Positions 54,996 to 62,929 of a stretch of DNA of 64,000 bases are shown piece after piece. Both the position numbers and the translations under genes were made by a program. Positions within the stretch are counted from its first letter, which is position 1, and each line of letters begins with the position of its first letter. The stretch is from Chitinophaga pinensis DSM 2588 (GTDB lineage: Bacteria > Bacteroidota > Bacteroidia > Chitinophagales > Chitinophagaceae). The notes beneath the pieces are model-generated. The model searched no databases and was not told where the DNA came from. It was given only the letters and a program-made list of their open reading frames with translations. The stretch lies in NCBI RefSeq assembly GCF_000024005.1, contig NC_013132.1, positions 6,070,001-6,134,000 on the forward strand, written 5' to 3'.

Positions 54996-55745
54996 ATGAA
55001 CAGGTTACAGCATAAAGTGGCAGTGATTACCGGCGGTAACAGCGGTATTGGTTTCGCTACAGCACAGTTATTCATTGCAGAAGGCGCACAGGTGATTATC
55101 ACCGGTCGTAATAAGGAATCCGTTGACAAAGCGGTAGCAGAACTGGGTCAGTCAGCAAAAGGTATCGTATCTGATACTGGAAGTATGAAAGATATCAAAC
55201 AGTTACAGGCGCAGGTAGCGGCGATCCATCCGGCGATCGATATCATATTTCTGAATGCGGGTGTAGCAAAATTCTCCCCTATTGAAAACGCGGATGAAGC
55301 TTTCTTTGATGAACAGTTCGACATCAACGTAAAGGGATCTTACTTCACTGTACAGCAGTTGCTGCCTTTACTGAAAGAAGGATCCTCTATCGTGCTGAAT
55401 ACTTCTATCAATGCCCATATCGGTATGGCGAATGCCGCTATCTATGCCGCAAGTAAAGCCGCACAGTTAACATTGATCAGAAATCTGTCCGCAGAATTCC
55501 TGAGCAAAAAGATCCGGGTGAATGCCGTAAGTCCTGGTCCGGTTACGACACCGCTGTATGGCAAACTGGGTCTGTCTGAAGAGCAACTATCTGCTACTGC
55601 CAGCGGTATATTATCCAGCATACCTGTGGGCCGCTTTGGTACACCGGAAGAAATCGCGAAAACAGTCCTCTTCCTGGCATCTGATGATTCTACTTTCCTG
55701 CTGGGAGCTGAACTGATTGCAGACGGTGGCATGAGCACTTTATAA
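54996..55745 (+). CDS. Short-chain dehydrogenase/reductase (SDR)
   Basis: A 249-residue classical SDR. The NAD(P) motif TGGNSGIG is at 12-19, the NAG block in LNAGVA near 90, and the catalytic YAASK follows the usual Ser. The C-terminal PGPVTTPLYG and ADGG blocks are typical. I start at 54996 (MNRLQHKVAVITGG) because the dinucleotide-binding strand begins there; the frame stays open far upstream without coding character. The substrate is unknown. It is paired with the TetR-type gene that follows, with matching operator palindromes before both, so it is probably induced when the repressor binds a ligand. Confidence 0.9.
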   Translation: MNRLQHKVAVITGGNSGIGFATAQLFIAEGAQVIITGRNKESVDKAVAELGQSAKGIVSDTGSMKDIKQLQAQVAAIHPAIDIIFLNAGVAKFSPIENADEAFFDEQFDINVKGSYFTVQQLLPLLKEGSSIVLNTSINAHIGMANAAIYAASKAAQLTLIRNLSAEFLSKKIRVNAVSPGPVTTPLYGKLGLSEEQLSATASGILSSIPVGRFGTPEEIAKTVLFLASDDSTFLLGAELIADGGMSTL

Positions 55746-55755
55746 TTTTTTTCCG

Positions 55756-55763
55756 TACATTTG
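55756..55763 (+). promoter_or_regulatory. -7 element of the tetR-family gene
   Basis: TACATTTG matches TAnnTTTG exactly. Its last G is the first base of the operator at 55763, so a bound repressor would block the start site. Confidence 0.6.
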
Positions 55764-55776
55764 GAACGACTATTCC
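55763..55776. promoter_or_regulatory. TetR operator, site 3
   Basis: GGAACGACTATTCC within TTGGAAC...TTCCAA, 18 bases before the regulator ATG. It predicts autorepression. Confidence 0.65.
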
Positions 55777-55793
55777 AAACAAATTGCAGTACG

Positions 55794-56375
55794 ATGCCTA
55801 AAGAAGTATTATTCAACGAAGTCACCGTGTTACAGAAAGCGACCGCTTTATTCTTGCATAAGGGGTACAATGGTACGTCAATGGATGATCTTACAAAGGC
55901 AACAGGACTGAGTCGTTCCAGTTTGTACAACTCTTTTGGTGATAAGCATAGTCTGTTTATCCGTTGTCTGAACTATTATCTGTCAGATCAGGGGAAAATG
56001 CTGATGCAGGCTGTAGGCGCAACCAATTCACCATTGAAGAAAATAAAGATCGCGTTTAAATACATGGTGGATGTAATCCTGCGGGATGACAAAAGAGATG
56101 GTTGTCTGATGGTCAACACCACAACAGAACTCTCCAATGTAGATGAGGAAGTAGGTGCGATGGTGTTACAGAATACAGATGCGATGGTACATCTTTTCCA
56201 GCAATGGGTGAAAGATGCACAGCAACAGGGTGAGATCAGCAAAACCTTTACGCCGCAGGCGATTGCAAAACATCTGTTCAATACGTATAGTGGTCTGCGT
56301 ATCAGCGGGCAGGCGAGACCTGATAAGAAATCGCTGGATGATATTGTGAAAGTGGCACTTTCCGTACTCGTCTGA
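55794..56375 (+). CDS. TetR-family transcriptional repressor
   Basis: A 193-residue TetR-type repressor. The helix-turn-helix is at about 24-44 (TSMDDLTKATGLSRSSLYNSFGDKHSLF), followed by a ligand-binding helical domain of the AcrR/YxaF-like kind. I chose the ATG at 55794 over an upstream TTG at 55761, which would lie inside the operator. The gene is 48 bases behind the SDR gene. Three copies of the same palindrome, before the SDR gene and before this one, make self- and SDR-repression likely. The inducer is unknown. Confidence 0.88.
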   Translation: MPKEVLFNEVTVLQKATALFLHKGYNGTSMDDLTKATGLSRSSLYNSFGDKHSLFIRCLNYYLSDQGKMLMQAVGATNSPLKKIKIAFKYMVDVILRDDKRDGCLMVNTTTELSNVDEEVGAMVLQNTDAMVHLFQQWVKDAQQQGEISKTFTPQAIAKHLFNTYSGLRISGQARPDKKSLDDIVKVALSVLV

Positions 56376-56407
56376 ACGAAGTCATACCTATTAATATATA
56401 TTTACCG

Positions 56408-56449
56408 AATTTAAGGGGAAATAAAAAGTCTTTTATTTCCCCTTAAATT
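56408..56449. terminator. Strong intrinsic terminator after tetR
   Basis: A perfect 19-bp stem with loop AGTC, centred on AAGGGGAAAT/ATTTCCCCTT and followed by T-rich sequence, starts 33 bases after the repressor stop. Confidence 0.85.
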
Positions 56450-56644
56450 TTTATTTCCCATTCAGTTCTATTAACTTAGAAATAACTTAAACAGAAAAAT
56501 ATACCTGCTACAGAGTTAAAAATGTTTCCCTGAGTAATTACCAGTTCCATGAAAAACAGAATGCGCTAACTCCACTTTTTTGATGTAGTCATACATTTTG
56601 TAATCTTTTGTCATTTATTATTCACCCAAAAAAAAGCACCCCTT

Positions 56645-57199
56645 ATGGCAGATGCGTACATAGGCGAGATAAGAGCCTTTGGATTTAATTTTACGCCCAC
56701 CGGATGGCTTCCCTGTAATGGCGGCCTCTATCCCATTCAAAGTTATTCAACATTGTTTGCGATCCTGGGTACCAATTTCGGCGGTAATGGGACTACCACC
56801 TTTGCGGTCCCCGATCTTCGCGGCGTTGCGGCAATAGGCATTAACCTGCAAAACCCTTCGTTCGGGGTCCCGGGGGTTAAGGGCGGCAGTGAGAACGTCA
56901 CACTGACAATCGCTACCATACCTGCGCACACGCACATGATGCAGGCAGTTGTGCGTACCAGCCTGGCGCAGACGGCAGCCGCTATTTCACAACCAGGTCC
57001 CAATGCATATCTGACGAATGCATTCAGTAGTGGGCCGAGCAAGGGCGTTGTTGCTTATTCCAACAATACCTCAGGCGCCACATTAAATCCGCAGGCCATC
57101 GGTATTACCGGCAGCAGCACCCCTCACAATAACATGGACCCCTATCTGGCTATGACTTATTGTATATGCGCCAGCGGTGTGTTCCCTCAACGCCCGTAA
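56645..57199 (+). CDS. Tail-collar (MdpB-like) protein, first of three
   Basis: A 184-residue protein with the phage tail-collar domain at 5-60 (YIGEIRAFGFNFTPTGWLPCNG, then LFAILGTNFGGNGTTTFAVPDLRG). The rest is strand-rich and low in charge, ending HNNMDPYLAMTYCICASGVFPQRP. It has no signal peptide. This family (often called microcystin-dependent protein) is common outside phages in Bacteroidota and cyanobacteria; its function is not established. The three copies and a formyltransferase form one rightward run. TACATTTTG at about 56592 may be its promoter element. Confidence 0.82.
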   Translation: MADAYIGEIRAFGFNFTPTGWLPCNGGLYPIQSYSTLFAILGTNFGGNGTTTFAVPDLRGVAAIGINLQNPSFGVPGVKGGSENVTLTIATIPAHTHMMQAVVRTSLAQTAAAISQPGPNAYLTNAFSSGPSKGVVAYSNNTSGATLNPQAIGITGSSTPHNNMDPYLAMTYCICASGVFPQRP

Positions 57200-57238
57200 T
57201 CACTTTTTCTACATTTCCTCACCTTATCTCATCTAACC

Positions 57239-57790
57239 ATGGAAAACTATCTAGGAGAAATCCGTTTGTTCCCTTATACACAGATTCCCAGAGGCTGGGT
57301 ATCCTGTAGCGGACAAACATTGCCCATTGCGCAAAACCAGGCCCTTTTTGCATTACTGGGCGTATATTATGGCGGCAATGGCACCACTAATTTTATGTTA
57401 CCCAACCTGAATGGCCGCGCGATTGTCGGTACCGGCCAGAGTACCAGCGGTACGAACTATAACATCGGTCAAGCCAGTGGTACAGAAACTGTTACACTGG
57501 TCACGAATAATCTGCCCGCACACTCGCACCCCGTAAAAGTGAATGTTTCCTATGATCAGGGAAGCCCGAACACGAATTATTTCGCTAACGCAAACACGCC
57601 CAGCAGTCCGACACAACCGGGACAAAATACAGGTACTGTTAATCTTTTCTCCCCTGCGGTTACCCCTCTGGTAGAGATGGCTCCTTCTGTTACATCGACG
57701 GGCGGCGGTCTTCCGCATGCCAACAGAATGCCGTACCTGACCCTTATTTACTGCATCGCGACACAGGGCATATTCCCTTCACGCAACTAA
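57239..57790 (+). CDS. Tail-collar (MdpB-like) protein, second of three
   Basis: A 183-residue paralogue of the protein at 56645. It keeps the collar block (YLGEIRLFPYTQIPRGWVSCSG, LFALLGVYYGGNGTTNFMLPNLNGR) and the same end (HANRMPYLTLIYCIATQGIFPS). The middle, with the HSHPVKVNVSYDQG stretch, differs. The copies have diverged enough to be separate subunits of one structure. It lies 39 bases after the first copy. Confidence 0.82.
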   Translation: MENYLGEIRLFPYTQIPRGWVSCSGQTLPIAQNQALFALLGVYYGGNGTTNFMLPNLNGRAIVGTGQSTSGTNYNIGQASGTETVTLVTNNLPAHSHPVKVNVSYDQGSPNTNYFANANTPSSPTQPGQNTGTVNLFSPAVTPLVEMAPSVTSTGGGLPHANRMPYLTLIYCIATQGIFPSRN

Positions 57791-57814
57791 ATATCAAACC
57801 TCTAAAAAGATTTT

Positions 57815-58393
57815 ATGGATAATTATCTGGGAGAGATCAGATTATTTGCAGGCAATTTTGCGCCTGTGAACTGGAATGTATGCAATGGAGCCTTGTTAGC
57901 TATCAGTCAGTATGATGCGCTATTCAGCCTGATCGGCACACAATACGGCGGAGATGGCATCACTACCTTTGCCTTGCCTGATCTGCGCGTGCGGGTACCT
58001 ATCAGTATGGGACAGATCTCTGCCAGCGGCGGAACTGGCAACTACGTGCTGGGCCAGGCGGCAGGTACTCCCAATATTACATTGCTGACCAGCAACATTC
58101 CCAATCATACACACCCGCTTGTAGCGGTCAATGCCACAGCCACTACCGGCGATCCGGTCAACAACATGCTGGCCGTTACAAACGGGAATAACAATACCGG
58201 CCCTACTGCCTATCCGGACGTGAATCTGTATACCACCCTGCCTTTGCCTGGTGGGGGTACCACTATTCCCAATGCCCTGATGGACCCTGCGTCTATCAGT
58301 CCGACCGGTGGCACACAGGCACACGACAATATGATGCCATACGTAACAATAAATTATATTATAGCTTTGTACGGCATCTATCCAAGTCATTAA
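57815..58393 (+). CDS. Tail-collar (MdpB-like) protein, third of three
   Basis: A 192-residue paralogue with the collar block (YLGEIRLFAGNFAPVNWNVCNG, LFSLIGTQYGGDGITTFALPDLR) and the same end (HDNMMPYVTINYIIALYGIYPSH). It is the longest of the three, with extra Gly/Pro-rich sequence before the end. It is 24 bases behind the second copy and 8 bases ahead of the formyltransferase gene, so all four are probably one transcript. Confidence 0.82.
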   Translation: MDNYLGEIRLFAGNFAPVNWNVCNGALLAISQYDALFSLIGTQYGGDGITTFALPDLRVRVPISMGQISASGGTGNYVLGQAAGTPNITLLTSNIPNHTHPLVAVNATATTGDPVNNMLAVTNGNNNTGPTAYPDVNLYTTLPLPGGGTTIPNALMDPASISPTGGTQAHDNMMPYVTINYIIALYGIYPSH

Positions 58394-58401
58394 AACCAGC
58401 T

Positions 58402-59307
58402 ATGAAAGTAGGAATTATCACAGGCAGCGATTATTTCATTCCACTCGCCTACACACTTGCAAGCCATGGCATGCAAGTGTGTATTTTCTTTTCACCCACA
58501 GAAGACATTGTGGCTCAACAGAAAGTACAGGCATTTATTCATACTACCAAACTGCCGATGCAGACGGAAAGAGACCCGGATACAGACGTGTACTACTGGC
58601 TGGAAACCACAAGACCGGAGGTGGTGTTTGTATATGGATATCGCTATCTGCTGGACGTAAGACGTTTTGGCGGGATACCCGCTTTTAATATTCATAGCGG
58701 TCCGCTACCGTCTTTCCGCGGACCTTCTCCTGTATTCTGGCAACTGAAGACCGGACAACCCACACTGGGATTCTCCATACATGTACTCTCTGAGAAGTTT
58801 GACGCGGGTACGGTCGTATGGGCAAAAAGCATTCCTGACCAGCCGCATTATCACTATGCTATGGTCAACCAGTTATGCGCACAATTCTGTATAGAAGGCG
58901 TCTGGGGTATTCTGGCCGCTATACAGCAACGCCTGCCGCTTCCTGAAATTAATAACGGAAATACGCCGGCAAAATACTACAAACGGCCACAGCTGCAGGA
59001 CGTAATGATCAATTGGGAGAAAATGACGCCGGTTGAAGTATGTAATCTGATAAGGGCGTGTAATCCGTGGAACAGAGGGGCTATTACGATCTTCAACGGA
59101 CAGGAATTGAAACTGATGGACAGCACACCCACAAGTACACAGACCGACGCTGCTCCCGGTACCATTCTGGTGCAGGATGACATCTTCCATATCGCCTGTG
59201 CGGGCGGTACGACCATCAAAACAAACATGCTGTACTTACAGGACGGATACATACCTGTCTATTATGCCGCTATGTATGGAATAAAGCACGGTATGAAACT
59301 GGGGTAA
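58402..59307 (+). CDS. Formyltransferase-family enzyme (not Fmt)
   Basis: A 301-residue enzyme with the 10-formyltetrahydrofolate formyltransferase fold. The catalytic set Asn96 and His98 (FNIHSGPLPSFRG) and Asp134 (KFDAGTVV) is complete. A C-terminal domain (about 205-301) has the FMT_C-like shape. It differs from methionyl-tRNA formyltransferase in its short N-terminus and its place behind three tail-collar genes, so it more likely formylates an amino sugar or another amine. It is convergent with the lasso-peptide genes. Confidence 0.78.
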   Translation: MKVGIITGSDYFIPLAYTLASHGMQVCIFFSPTEDIVAQQKVQAFIHTTKLPMQTERDPDTDVYYWLETTRPEVVFVYGYRYLLDVRRFGGIPAFNIHSGPLPSFRGPSPVFWQLKTGQPTLGFSIHVLSEKFDAGTVVWAKSIPDQPHYHYAMVNQLCAQFCIEGVWGILAAIQQRLPLPEINNGNTPAKYYKRPQLQDVMINWEKMTPVEVCNLIRACNPWNRGAITIFNGQELKLMDSTPTSTQTDAAPGTILVQDDIFHIACAGGTTIKTNMLYLQDGYIPVYYAAMYGIKHGMKLG

Positions 59308-59343
59308 GTCTTAACATAATTCTCCAGAGAAATCACTGCCATG

Positions 59344-59478
59344 TCAGGTACTGACTTCCCATTCAGCTGCAAAATCTGAACCGGATCCAGCTTTGCCGAG
59401 TGTAACCTTATCAATGGGGAGTACGATCATATCAGGGGTTTCCCAGGTAAGTGGTTGTTGTGATGTGTTGTTTTTCAT
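59344..59478 (-). CDS. Lasso peptide precursor A2
   Basis: A 44-residue precursor found by reading the minus strand between the cyclase gene and the formyltransferase gene. The leader (27 residues, to Leu27) carries W12-E-T-P15, a WxxP version of the YxxP recognition motif, and Thr26 at position -2. The core is GKAGSGSDFAAEWEVST: Gly1 and Asp8 would close an 8-residue ring, leaving a 9-residue tail with a bulky Trp13. Ser16 and Thr17 end the core, so a kinase could modify them. It shares the leader pattern with A1, so one gene is a duplicate of the other. No other explanation fits as well. Confidence 0.85.
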   Translation of the reverse strand: MKNNTSQQPLTWETPDMIVLPIDKVTLGKAGSGSDFAAEWEVST

Positions 59479-59511
59479 TACGTGATCAGGATTAAGTGGA
59501 ACGGAAGAAAA

Positions 59512-59543
59512 TTATTACTGTCTGGAATTCCAGACAGTAATAA
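59512..59543. terminator. Perfect 32-bp palindrome between the two lasso precursors
   Basis: The 16-bp arms meet at GAATTC with no loop base, so the RNA would fold into a long hairpin. It starts one base after the A1 stop codon on the minus strand and is followed there by TTTTCTT. It can act as a partial terminator or 3' stabiliser, so A1 message would exceed A2. Confidence 0.7.
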
Positions 59544-59544
59544 A

Positions 59545-59673
59545 TCAGACACTTATTTCGGACGCAAAGTCAGTACCGGCCGCACCTGCGCCAAGTGTAA
59601 CGTCATTAATCGGAAGCACTGTCATATCAGGTGTCTCCCATGTGGTCTTTTGTTGAGTTGTTTCGTTTTTCAT
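59545..59673 (-). CDS. Lasso peptide precursor A1
   Basis: A 42-residue precursor, 29 bases behind the cyclase gene. The leader (27 residues) has W12-E-T-P15 and Thr26 at position -2, as expected for recognition by the PqqD-like element and cleavage by B2. The core is GAGAAGTDFASEISV: Gly1 and Asp8 would form an 8-residue macrolactam, with a 7-residue tail containing Phe9, Glu12 and Ile13 that could plug the ring. By hand the mass of the ring-closed 15-mer is about 1333.6 Da (monoisotopic). The paralogous A2 shares the leader motifs. The gene was called from the sequence rather than by length. Confidence 0.87.
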   Translation of the reverse strand: MKNETTQQKTTWETPDMTVLPINDVTLGAGAAGTDFASEISV

Positions 59674-59702
59674 ATGTGATATTAGATTGGAATGAACTGA
59701 AG

Positions 59703-61544
59703 TTAAGAAAAGTTTCCTTCAAACAGATATCCATTTTTTTGCAGAATGGAAATAACCTTACTGCATATAATACCTTGTATCAGTCTGATAGTAGATAATT
59801 CGGTACCTGCCGCCAGATGAGACATAGCAGGTTTTGAAAGATATTTTTCAAATGCCAATGCATATTCCGGCGATTGTGTGATTGCATCAGCTCGTGATAT
59901 TCCGGCCAGACTGCGTGCCATAAAATCAGGTGAATACTTACCTTTATCCTTTCTCCAGAGTACTTCATCAGGGACAATCCCTTCCATCGCATGTCGTATC
60001 AGGCTACGCTTATGTCCGTTATATACGAACATCTGATCGGGCACATCCATCATATACTCCAGCACGGTTCTGTCCAGCAGTGGTACCGCAGAGATGATAC
60101 CATACGCTTCATTCCGGTTGGATAACATCGCTGGTAATTGTCCTACGCGGCCGCTCATTACATTATCCATCATCGTCTCGAAAACATCTGTTACCGGACG
60201 TAGATCAATCATCTGTCTGTACTTACGGATAAAGCCCTTTCGTAGTGCCGTGCCATTGAGCGATTTCCGTCTTCTTCCCCGTAATGCACGATAGATAGAA
60301 GTTTGTGCCGCAAGTTCTCTTTTTACGATCTGGAAAGGATGCCGTTGCTCCTGTTCTGCAAACTCCATAATCAACTGATAAACCAGCTGATAACGACCTG
60401 CTGTCAGCATATTATAAATAACAGTATGTCCCTGCCATGACACCCAGTGATCTCCGCCATAACCGGTGAATAACACCCCCACTCCTTTTTCCTTTGCCGC
60501 CCGTAATATCGCATGGTCCATATAGAAAAACGGGTTGGGGAACGTTTCATCGTGGTTGAAGGCATCGCTGATGTCATCGAACGGACCAAAGGCAGCTGCA
60601 TCCACAAAGGTCGGAATGATATTCGGACAGTGTTGGAGTATCCGTTCTATATACGCTCTTTCATCCTTTCCCTGCGCCGTTTCAGGCAACACGGAAGAGA
60701 ATGCATATAAGGGCTTATTGACTGCGGCAAGTTCTTTTGCCAGCAAACAGGCGATAGAGGAAGAGTCCAGTCCGCCGCTAAGCGTAATACCTATCGGACG
60801 GTCTGTACTGATCCTGTTCTTCACAACGGTAGTAAGCAGTTTCCGCATCTCCCAGGCACATTCTTCTCCGTCATCAAAACTGTATTTCCCAGGTGATGGA
60901 TTCCAGTAACGCACCTGTCGTATACAACGATCTTCCAGGGTCAGGCCATAGCCTCCCAATAACGCATACACATACTTTGTATGTGTTGCGACAGGATCCC
61001 CATCACGGAAATGATAGGTAATCAGACTTTCTTCATTGAAATAATGCGGCAATGGTTTCGCTGCCAGCAGTCCTTTCTGTTCTGTACAGAAAATAAACAC
61101 ATCCGGCGTATCATAATAGTAGAGCGATTTGAAACCCACACGATCTGTTGCCAGAAACAGGCGGTTATGTTCGCGCTCCCATATACAAAAAGCAAATTCT
61201 CCATTGAGATAATATACGCAATGCTGTCCCCAGGTACGAAATGCCGCCAGCAGCAATTCTATATCGGTAGCGTCTTTGGGGGAATTGGTCAGTTTACGGA
61301 TATAGGGACTGTTATCAATGCGTATATCTGCTACTATGACCAGGTCGTCCGTTACAAGTGGTATACGCTGGGTTTTATCGGCTGCCTTAAATGTCAGCAT
61401 ACATTGACCCAGCACCACATGACCTTCATGCCAGCTACCTTCGCCGTCTATCGCACGATGTCGCATGGCAGTGGCCATGGTATGAGCAGTCTCCTGTGAT
61501 ACCGGATCTCCATTCTTATGTATAATGCCATAGATCGCGCTCAT
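59703..61544 (-). CDS. Lasso peptide macrolactam synthetase (C protein, asparagine-synthetase-like)
   Basis: A 613-residue member of the asparagine synthetase family. The N-terminal glutaminase-like domain lacks the nucleophilic Cys2 (it begins MSAIYGI), so it cannot release ammonia from glutamine. The PP-loop for ATP is SGGLDSSS at 256-263. Lasso cyclases have exactly this form: they adenylate the core Asp/Glu side chain and let the core Gly amine close the ring. It lies three bases behind the B2 gene and 29 ahead of A1, so it is the cyclase of this cluster. Confidence 0.9.
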   Translation of the reverse strand: MSAIYGIIHKNGDPVSQETAHTMATAMRHRAIDGEGSWHEGHVVLGQCMLTFKAADKTQRIPLVTDDLVIVADIRIDNSPYIRKLTNSPKDATDIELLLAAFRTWGQHCVYYLNGEFAFCIWEREHNRLFLATDRVGFKSLYYYDTPDVFIFCTEQKGLLAAKPLPHYFNEESLITYHFRDGDPVATHTKYVYALLGGYGLTLEDRCIRQVRYWNPSPGKYSFDDGEECAWEMRKLLTTVVKNRISTDRPIGITLSGGLDSSSIACLLAKELAAVNKPLYAFSSVLPETAQGKDERAYIERILQHCPNIIPTFVDAAAFGPFDDISDAFNHDETFPNPFFYMDHAILRAAKEKGVGVLFTGYGGDHWVSWQGHTVIYNMLTAGRYQLVYQLIMEFAEQEQRHPFQIVKRELAAQTSIYRALRGRRRKSLNGTALRKGFIRKYRQMIDLRPVTDVFETMMDNVMSGRVGQLPAMLSNRNEAYGIISAVPLLDRTVLEYMMDVPDQMFVYNGHKRSLIRHAMEGIVPDEVLWRKDKGKYSPDFMARSLAGISRADAITQSPEYALAFEKYLSKPAMSHLAAGTELSTIRLIQGIICSKVISILQKNGYLFEGNFS

Positions 61545-61547
61545 GGT

Positions 61548-61961
61548 TCAGTTTTTAAAACGTGCGATAACTGTATACTGTTCGATTCCTTTTGCCCCCG
61601 TAATGATAACGCCTTCTGACTCCAGCCAGGCGTGAGCCTTCAGCTCTGCGCCGGTCTTATTGACACCAAAGAAAATAACACCGGACATTCTTCTGTAACG
61701 CAACATCAGCTTACCAGCCAGGGCTTGTTCAAAACACTTTGTACGCCAGGGCGCACAGGAAGCCGCTCTGCGGATAGCGGCCCTGATCCGGTGAGGACGC
61801 AGGGAAGAAGGCAGAGCAGCCGGGGCTGTATAAATTGTTTCTCCCAACATGGGCGCTATTTTCCGGAAAGGCATAAATACCAGCATGACGCGTGCGACGC
61901 CGAGATATACCCAGGCTTCTGCAAACAGAAAAGAGGCTTTAAATATGCGTTTCATTTTCAT
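61548..61961 (-). CDS. Lasso peptide leader protease (B2, transglutaminase-like)
   Basis: A 137-residue transglutaminase-type protease. The catalytic Cys76 (TKCFEQAL) and His110 (AHAWLE) are in place. The N-terminal hydrophobic helix (about 14-31) may tether it. It removes the leader after Thr-Leu so that the core Gly becomes free. Split B1/B2 architecture is normal outside Proteobacteria: here B1 is the separate PqqD-like gene at 62930. It overlaps the kinase-like gene in ATGA. Confidence 0.88.
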   Translation of the reverse strand: MKMKRIFKASFLFAEAWVYLGVARVMLVFMPFRKIAPMLGETIYTAPAALPSSLRPHRIRAAIRRAASCAPWRTKCFEQALAGKLMLRYRRMSGVIFFGVNKTGAELKAHAWLESEGVIITGAKGIEQYTVIARFKN

Positions 61962-62878
61962 AACAAGGCAGTTACCGTATTCAACAAATGCGCAGGATCA
62001 CAATCCGCAGGCCGTCTGATCAGATGGGTCTCCGCCTGTCTGATCACGGCGCTGATTGTATCAAAACACAAAGCCCGGGTAGCGGGTTGCCGGAACAGTA
62101 CCTCTTTATAGATATGTTGCACAATATGGGTAAATGCTTTACTCCCGGTCAGCTTTTCCTGCTGAATTTCACTGACCTCCCCTGCGGAAAGCAGTATTAT
62201 TTTTTTAACAGGATAGTGCTGCGTATCAAAATGCTGGTGAAAGAATATACCGTATTTCTCCATACCTGGCATCACCGGAAAAGAGCGGTCATTCCATTGC
62301 AGGGTTTGCAGGGATTGTTCCCAAAGCTTCAACATGGGATAAGAAGCGATTCCCCGTACACAATCATCATCAGGTAACTGTCTTAAAACAGTGACATCAT
62401 CCGTAAAAATGCGGTATCCCCTTTCCTGTAGCCCCGCAAGCGTAGTAGATTTACCCGCTCCGGAATGTCCGCTGATCAGCGTCAGTCCACCTGCGCTCAC
62501 AATACCCGCTGCATGAAGCGGCAGCTGCTTCCGTTGCTGTAATATACCGGCCATGGCGCCAGCCAATACAAACATCCGCAGAAACCGGTCTTCCGCTTCC
62601 GTTGTTAACGGCGAGATGATAATCCTGGTACCGTCAGCCACATAATAGGAAGCAATATCTCCCACCGTAAAGACCAGCTCACGGTCATTCATATAATACG
62701 TAATACGTCCTGTACTGAAAGTTGTCGTCGCATGAATCTGTGGAATTACATCGATTGTAATGGTTACATCTGTATGCGGAGACGATGCAGGCATCAGTTC
62801 AGGGAATTCAATTCCGGATGATATCAACAGGCCAAAGCCCCAATATTTGTGCATGTAGGTTAAACTATTTCGGGTCAT
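61958..62878 (-). CDS. HPr-kinase-like protein of the lasso cluster (putative lasso peptide kinase)
   Basis: A 306-residue P-loop protein. Walker A GHSGAGKS is at 137-144, a preceding HAAG (His122) and the acidic TDD (159-161) match the HPr kinase/phosphorylase fold. Related proteins in paeninodin-type clusters phosphorylate the C-terminal Ser of the lasso precursor. In this cluster A2 ends in Ser-Thr and A1 in Ser-Val, so the penultimate Ser is a possible target. Other lasso-cluster proteins of this group remain uncharacterised, so kinase action is inferred. Its start is near that of the divergent RRE gene, so promoters must overlap. Confidence 0.78.
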   Translation of the reverse strand: MTRNSLTYMHKYWGFGLLISSGIEFPELMPASSPHTDVTITIDVIPQIHATTTFSTGRITYYMNDRELVFTVGDIASYYVADGTRIIISPLTTEAEDRFLRMFVLAGAMAGILQQRKQLPLHAAGIVSAGGLTLISGHSGAGKSTTLAGLQERGYRIFTDDVTVLRQLPDDDCVRGIASYPMLKLWEQSLQTLQWNDRSFPVMPGMEKYGIFFHQHFDTQHYPVKKIILLSAGEVSEIQQEKLTGSKAFTHIVQHIYKEVLFRQPATRALCFDTISAVIRQAETHLIRRPADCDPAHLLNTVTALL

Positions 62879-62929
62879 TTTATGTTACCAATACTATATA
62901 CACGCAACTTATCATTAATGTTTAAACAT

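Noticed and set aside
56645..58393. Prophage or tailocin remnant
   Set aside because: Only collar-domain proteins occur. There is no capsid, terminase, sheath, lysis or integrase gene nearby.
58402..59307. Methionyl-tRNA formyltransferase (fmt)
   Set aside because: The catalytic core fits the superfamily, but context (three collar genes), the divergent N-terminus and the lack of a nearby def gene argue against fmt.
59341..59379. Short plus-strand frame that could be a third peptide
   Set aside because: It is antisense to precursor A2 and has no leader-like sequence.
59703..61544. Ordinary asparagine synthetase (asnB)
   Set aside because: The N-terminal catalytic Cys2 is missing and the neighbours are B2, an RRE and lasso precursors.
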